From Zygnema cylindricum (lineage: Eukaryota; Streptophyta; Zygnematophyceae; Zygnematales; Zygnemataceae): DNA of 64,000 bases. The notes beneath the pieces were generated by a model. It had not been told where the DNA came from. It saw only the letters and a program-made list of their open reading frames with translations, and searched no databases. The position numbers were made by a program, and so were the translations under genes. Shown in pieces: positions 58,682-64,000 of the stretch; position 1 is the first letter of the stretch; each line of letters starts with the position of its first letter. The stretch covers positions 41,538 through 105,537 of the forward strand of contig JBBHKE010000080.1 of assembly GCA_037447655.1 (NCBI GenBank), given 5' to 3'.

Positions 58682-60365
58682 AAAAACCCACGAGAACCAT
58701 CTATTTCGGCCACATATTTTGAGGGGGGAAGGAGAAGTAGCAAAAGATTGCAGGAAAAACAGGTTAATAACAAGGTAACAAAACAATCTCATCAAGATGA
58801 ACGTCAGACTTATGGAGAGGCGATGACTTGCCCAAAAAAGAAACCGGTGGAAGAATGCCATCAATGAGGAGATGGCCTCAATTATGGCAGCAGATACTTG
58901 GGAGCTGGTGGATTGTCCACCTAACTGAAAGCCAATAGGTTGTAAGTGGGTTTTCAAATTAAAACTGAACCCAGATAACACAATTGAGCGTTATATGGCC
59001 CGATTAGTGGCAAAGGGATTTACACAAAAGGAGGGAATTGACTACGAGGAAACCTTTGCCCCAGTCGTCAAATTTCCCTCCGTCCGCATACTTCTCAGTT
59101 TGGCGGCAGCGGAAGATATAGAGGTGCACCAGATGGACATCAAGAGAGCCTTTTTGTATGGAGAATTGGAAGAGGAGATCTTCATGCGACAACCATAAGG
59201 ATTTGTGGAGGAATGAGAGGAGAGTAAGGTATGTCGGCTGATTAAATCTCTTTATGGTTTGAAACAGGTGCCTCGACAATGGAATTAGAAGCTTGATGAG
59301 TTTTTTACCGGTCTGGGATATATCCAGATCAGCTCAGATCACTCAATCTATGTTTTCAAAGATGAGGAAGGTTTTATGTTTATTGCAATTTATGTTGATG
59401 ATTTGCTTGTTTTAAGTAAATCAATGGAAAAATTAACAAACTGGAAACCGATCTTAAGGGGAGAATTGAAATGAATGATATGGGGAAGCAAAATATATAT
59501 TTTGGGAATACAAGTAGAGAGAGACCGAAAAAGAAAAATTATAAGATTGACTCAAAAGGAAGCAATAGGGAACATGCTTGAAAAATTTCAAATGGATAAA
59601 GCTAATAGTTGTACAACTCCAATGGAGTTGAAGAAGAGAAGTGAGGGGAGTGAGGAAGAAAGAGTCATAGTCTTAGAAGAGGAATTATCTTCTGAAGAAC
59701 AAAAGTTCATGCAGACTATTCGTTATAGGCACGTAGTGGGAAGTCTAATCTATTTTATGAATTGTACCCGGCCGGATTTGGCTGCAGCTGTAAGAGTGCT
59801 GAGTAGAAGTCTAATTGCACCCACTAAGAGGGATTGGGAGGCAGCTAAGAGAGTCTTTAGATATTTGATAGGAACTAGGGATCTATGGTTGCATTTGGGT
59901 GGGGAGAATACTAACATCGCTACTTGGAGTGATGCTAGTTATGGTGATGCTCCGATGAGGAGATGCACTTCAGGATATGTATTATATGTGGGTGATGGGG
60001 CTTGGTGTTGGAGTAGCAAACAGCAAAAATTTATTGCTCAGTCCACCATGGAGGCTTTGTATATGGCCTCTTGCTCTGCAGTAAAAGAATTGATGTGGGT
60101 CAAGTCTTTGCTTGGTGAGCTTTGTCACCTTAAGAGTGGTGTGCATAATTGTGATAATCAGGCAGCAATCGCTATTTGTGCCAATCCTAAACATCATTTT
60201 AAAGCCAAACACATGGACATTAGACTCAGCTTTGTTAAAGAGAAAGTAGAAAACATAATAATCAGTTTAGAGTACCGACCAGATAGCGAGATGGTAGCAG
60301 ATATGATGACCAAACCTGTGCCTTCCCCTAAGCTAATTTTCTACAGGGAGAAGTGTGGTCTATAA
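58681..60365 (+). pseudogene. Element E reverse transcriptase and RNase H
   Basis: RT starts near 58850 (WELVDCPPN, stop, GCKWVFKLKLNPDNTIERY), continues 58995-59198 (LVAKGFTQKEGIDYEETFAPVVKFPSVR), stops, LYGLKQVPRQW, and YVDD at 59391-59402 (intact). After a frameshift, 59475-60365 (296 residues) gives YILGIQVERDRK, CTTPMELKK, SLIYFMNCTRPDLAAAV, DAPMRRCTSGYVLYVGDG, CDNQAAIAICANPKHHFKAKHMDIRLSF and MTKPVPSPK. Confidence 0.87.
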
Positions 60366-60393
60366 TTAAAGATTGACTAGAAAATAAGGGTGG

Positions 60394-61457
60394 TGTAGAA
60401 ATTGATGGTTCCTTTTTGAAGTATTTTCTAGGTCTAAATAGAAATACAGAAAGAAGCCGAGGCATTCTATCTCTAACTTCTCTCTCCAACTCCCACAGTT
60501 GTCGCAGTCACTGAGAAGTTGGAGAGGAAGCTATAGCCATGGCTACCTAGGCTATTCAGAAGTTTACGAGAAATAGATTAGTTGATTTATTGAATGGTAG
60601 TTTATTTACTAAAAGGGTTAGTGATGCAACCAAGATTTGAACCTGGTACATGCCGGTCGTCAAACGCAGAAGCCGCCAGCCTTAACCGTTAAGCCTAGAT
60701 GTTACGATACACAGTATAGGGTTTGATATTTTTTTAAACACAGTCACGTAGGATAATTCATTTAAGTGCAACTGTTATGGGATACATAGATCCAGTTATG
60801 TAAAAGTACGGATTAAGGTACGGACAAGGAAAAAATACCGCGCATTGTTTCGATAGCGAAACGAATACCGCGCAGGTATTTATTACGGCTACGATTAAAT
60901 ATGCATTTAATCAGACGGCCGGAATGAATGCCGAGATCGCGGAAGAGGATTTCGACGGTTTTTGGTCATCGCCACATCGGATGACACGTGACGAAAATAC
61001 ATTGGATCGCGGCATCTCCGGGGATTAAGGGAGCGAATCCGAATATACCACGTGTCGACATTTAGGCCATGTCGTACAGTATTCGTACAGAAAGTACACC
61101 GGTAGCTGTACTTTTGTGTACGAAAGAGCAATATGATTGGTCCGTACATCAGTAGATAGAGTTTGTGAGAGAGATAGGACTTAGAAAAAATTGGTAGATA
61201 GGACCCTCTCTCCCAGAGAGCTTCTGTACAAAAGGTCAACTTTGACCCTTTATAACTTACTTCTCAGGGGAGCAAATTCAAAGATTCTTTTTGCCATCGA
61301 CTCAGGGGAGTCTTGTCTTCATAGGGGTGAAGGTGGTTAGAGTTTTTATTTGCCAGGGTGGTAGTTATTCGGGCTGAAACACAAAGGGGTCAGGGTTATC
61401 CTAGAGGCTTCTTGGAAGCTGTCCACTCTGAGGACTTATGGATGTCTTAGAGTTTCA
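60394..61457 (+). repeat. 3' LTR of element E
   Basis: 1064 bp, TGTAGAAATTGATGG … GAGTTTCA. U3 hairpin 60470-60545; antisense tRNA-like module near 60620-60700 with T arm CCAGG-TTCAAAT-CTTGG on the minus strand; TATA region with GGTCAACTTTGACC near 61232-61247. Confidence 0.87.
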
Positions 61458-61569
61458 AAAATGCCATATATTGCCTTGAGGGAAAATGAAGCGTGAAAAC
61501 CGAATGCTGAAGGCATAAAAACTCCGAACGTTGATAACGAACAAGTTTAACAACTGGATTTAGAAGCTC

Positions 61570-61925
61570 GAAAAGCTTACCACAAACATCGCAACAGGCT
61601 CACGAATATCAGGGTGAGTGGTCAAATAAGAGATGTCGCTCTTCCGGTTAGGCACATAACTTGCAATAAAATGAGATGTCCATCAGAATGAGATAGCTCT
61701 TTAGCATCATAGCAAATGACGATGCTCTCATCATGAAGAGGGATAACATTTTTCTTAAACATGCCAAGACAACTTATGTGGAGCCAGAGTTAGAGTAGAG
61801 GAATGAAGGTGACGATGAAGCACTAGGCTTGGCAGAGGTGTATCCATAATACTTTGAGTTAAAACTTGCCATGAAATCCATACCACTCGTCGACTCAAGA
61901 GCCCTTGTGACGGTATTCTCCACTG
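61570..61925 (-). pseudogene. Decayed coding fragment, product unknown
   Basis: Minus-strand readings in adjoining frames look protein-like: VENTVTRALESTSGMDFM, YYGYTSAKPSASSSPSF, KKNVIPLHDESIVICYDAKE, then ASYVPNRKSDISYLTTHPDI and REPVAMFV followed by GTAAGC. At least one stop and one frameshift interrupt it. Product not recognised; it may be an old exon or an unknown mobile element. Confidence 0.3.
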
Positions 61926-62099
61926 TATACCATAACAACTAATGGATCAATTTAACGCTTTACCCCAAATAAGGTCGAAGGTTTAACAGCAAAATTCCTT
62001 ACAGCAGATCAGGAACGTGTGATATTTTCTTCTGCGTTGATTTAATTTTAGTTTGCTTCCTCCCGAGTTCGGATTTACACTTTCATTTTTGCCCTTCAT

Positions 62100-62348
62100 T
62101 TATTTTATCCCCATGTACTCAGATTGGTCTATTATCGCGCCTTCTTCGTAAAGCTCACAGTAAATATCGGGGAATACATCACACAGGAATATTAAACTCA
62201 ACAAAACAAAAACACATAGTAACCAAATAAGAAAAGCTCCAAACAAAATATTTGCAGCGACAATCGAAGCCATTCCCACGACTGCACTCACAAAGAGGTT
62301 TTCATAAATCGAAAACAGAAATTTCATCCCGAAGTCAGCGTTTTTCAT
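62100..62348 (-). CDS. Small hypothetical membrane-protein-like ORF
   Basis: 82 codons, ATG at 62348, stop near 62100. It has two or three hydrophobic stretches (VSAVVGMASIVAANILFGAF, LIWLLCVFVLLSLIFLCDVF) and an acidic C-terminus (YCELYEEGAIIDQSEYMG). No known family. In AT-rich DNA such a frame can arise by chance. 62349-62930 holds nothing else. Confidence 0.25.
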   Translation of the reverse strand: MKNADFGMKFLFSIYENLFVSAVVGMASIVAANILFGAFLIWLLCVFVLLSLIFLCDVFPDIYCELYEEGAIIDQSEYMGIK

Positions 62349-62929
62349 TCATAGCTCTCATTAACTTTGTTTTTCATAGTAGTAAAGCTTTAACAATAAT
62401 CTGGTCATCCATGTCGATTTTAAACCCTAAAAATCCATCACATATCTATTCAAGGAAACAGGTAATTGGGTTGAAATAACAGAAACTATTTGTGTTACAT
62501 GGAACTCTAACAGTATAGATATTCAAAAACTGCATACATGGAAAAGGTAAAACAAAGAACACAAAAAAAGTATTAACTTCACAACAAAAGTACAAAGCTG
62601 GTGTGTCCATATAAAAATGTTACAGTAAATTACAAAAGATAGAAACTAATGAGCTGTGAAATGACACATATTTAAGAAAAAAAAAAAGGTTGAAGATGGT
62701 ACTCCAGTCAGACGTCAACCTTTCTTTGAAATTAGGGTTTCTTAGGGTTTACTTCTATTTTTCCAGAAAAGGTACCTTGAGACTAAGTTATTTTTGGAAA
62801 AATTTCAGAAATTAACTCCAAAACTTAACCTAAACTTGAATCCTGATATCTACACTAATTTTTTACTTAACTTGTACTGACATGAAGATCCCCTTGAAGA
62901 CTAAATGCAAAAGTTGTTGACGATACATC

Positions 62930-64000
62930 CTTCCTCCCACTCTCCCTCTCCCTCTCCTCCTCCCTCTCCTAGCCTCAAGGCGTATGGCTCGGTTAAAACT
63001 CAAACAAAAACTGAAACTGGGAACTGAATCTGAAACCTACAGGAACTGCTTACCGTTGAATGAAACGGATAATAAACGGCACAATAATCTAATCATCACT
63101 CAATGCCCCTTTATTATTCCCATAGTCTCTTTAAAAAGACAATGAATTTTACAATATTGGATAAATATTCGCATAAAGACCTAAAACAAATGCAAAGTTA
63201 ACCAATATATCTCTTCTCTCTCTCCTCCCTCTTTCACTCTCCACATTCCATTCCCCCTCGTTAATTCCCTCTCCTCCCTCATTTTCTTCTGTTCTCTCTC
63301 CTTCCTCTCTATTTCCACTCTGCCAACCCATCCTCCCCATCCCTCTCCCCCTCTTTCTCCCTCACTCTCCCGCCCTTCACAAATGCAATTCTGTCTCCCT
63401 CTCCTCCGCCACCATTCCAATGTCTACCACGAGGGCTACCTATGCCATCTCCTTCTCCCTCCCCAGACTCACACTCCTCTCCTGTCCTCCGCCATTCATC
63501 ATCTTCACTCTAGCCAAAGTATTCCCATCCTCACTATTCCTCCTCTCTACCCCTCCTCTTTCCCTTTCTCTCCATTTTTTCAACCGAGACCCCCCCCCTC
63601 CTTCACCCCTCTCTTTTCCCTCTCCCCTCCTGCTCCCCCTCTCCCCCCCTTCCCTCCGTGTCTCCAAAATGGCTCTCCTTCGGACCTCAGCGGCAATTTG
63701 CGCACTCCTCACTCTCTCCTCCTCCGATTTAGAATCAATACTGTTCTCTCCCTCTTCCCTCTCTTCTGCCGCTTTTACAGCATTCAAAGCAACCATCTCT
63801 CTCCTGCTTAAACTTTTTATGAACACTTTCTTTCCTCCCTCTCCTTCCATTCCTCCCTCTCCTTTCTTTCCTCCCTCTCCTTTCTTTCCTCCCTCTCCTT
63901 TCTTTCCTCCCTCTCCTTTCTTTCCTCCCTCTCCTTTCTTTCTTCCCTCTCCCTCCTTTCCCTCTTCTCCTCTCGCTGCTCTTCCTTGTCCTTCATCTCC
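62930..64000 (+). repeat. Pyrimidine-rich tract with 18-bp tandem repeat
   Basis: Strong C/T bias on the plus strand over about 1 kb. From about 63836 to 63955 an 18-bp unit (CCTTTCTTTCCTCCCTCT) repeats about six to seven times, nearly perfectly. Flanking parts are irregular CTCTCC/CCTCCC. Confidence 0.85.
63440..63850 (-). CDS. Possible 5' exon, low-complexity ORF
   Basis: 136 codons from an ATG at 63850. The first ~55 residues look less repetitive (FIKSLSRREMVALNAVKAAE, SAQIAAEVRRRAILETRREG) and might be a first coding exon of a minus-strand gene. The rest is Arg/Glu/Gly-rich because of the purine bias of this strand. Product unknown; a chance frame is quite possible. Confidence 0.2.
   Translation of the reverse strand: MEGEGGKKVFIKSLSRREMVALNAVKAAEEREEGENSIDSKSEEERVRSAQIAAEVRRRAILETRREGGERGSRRGEGKERGEGGGGSRLKKWRERERGGVERRNSEDGNTLARVKMMNGGGQERSVSLGREKEMA

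Larger units (their letters stand above)
54989..61457 (+). mobile_element. Ty1/copia element E, full length, decayed
   Basis: 5' LTR 54989-56047, primer site 56048-56061, gag, PR, IN, RT, RH, polypurine tract 60381-60393, 3' LTR 60394-61457. Same family as element B, opposite orientation. The left flank is gypsy RT; the right flank (61458 on) is not gypsy and no target duplication is seen (CATAT left, AAAAT right). Confidence 0.9.

Noticed and set aside
1-64000. CRISPR arrays, bacterial operons or phage-like modules
   Set aside because: None seen; the tandem repeats lack the spacer structure, and the gene layout is eukaryotic.

Overview
The window looks like a repeat-dominated, AT-rich nuclear segment of a green-lineage (streptophyte) genome. 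The evidence is intron-rich coding sequence with long introns, Ty1/copia elements of plant-like domain order, a Ty3/gypsy chromodomain element, and LTR elements whose primer-binding sites fit a plant-type initiator methionine tRNA, both in its anticodon half and at its 3' end. I cannot name the species; a bryophyte, lycophyte or charophyte is only a guess.

Layout. 1-3153 holds a gag-only LTR element on the minus strand whose LTRs are almost identical. 3.15-12.4 kb is AT-rich spacer with a hAT-like MITE, a solo LTR (TSD GGTAC) inserted in an older copia LTR, more LTR remnants and a dispersed repeat. 12.4-24.0 kb is the one convincing host gene: a plus-strand PhoD-like phosphatase whose 13 exons I could join in a single open frame, including one GC-AG intron, with a plausible first exon upstream. 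24.0-26.35 kb is spacer ending in a ~97-bp tandem repeat. 26.35-28.75 kb is an old copia pol remnant.

28.8-42.9 kb is a nested copia complex on the minus strand. Element B (35160-41578, TSD TGAGG) sits in the gag of element A, and A's left LTR is a recombinant followed by a second copy of the A-gag/B-LTR junction, the footprint of unequal LTR-LTR crossing-over. 42.9-43.3 kb holds a TRIM-like mini LTR element whose LTR contains a 72-nt tRNA-like cloverleaf with A box, B box and a T4 terminator. 43.7-44.3 kb is a long-inverted-repeat foldback. 44.6-51.0 kb is a full-length but decayed copia element D on the plus strand; 51.0-55.0 kb is a truncated chromodomain gypsy on the minus strand with an extra, unrecognised coding segment downstream of pol; 55.0-61.5 kb is copia element E on the plus strand. 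61.5-64 kb is spacer with a decayed coding fragment, one small membrane-protein-like ORF and a pyrimidine-rich tract.

How it fits together. The copia elements and the gag-only element share the half-tRNA primer site GGTTATGGGCCCAC directly after the LTR. Its ATG, the complement of the initiator anticodon, lies in frame in gag. A-type and X-type copia LTRs share a U3 hairpin and an antisense tRNA-like module. The most unusual features are therefore the repeated uses of tRNA sequence: primer site as gag start, antisense tRNA-like module in U3, and sense tRNA-like gene in the TRIM LTR.
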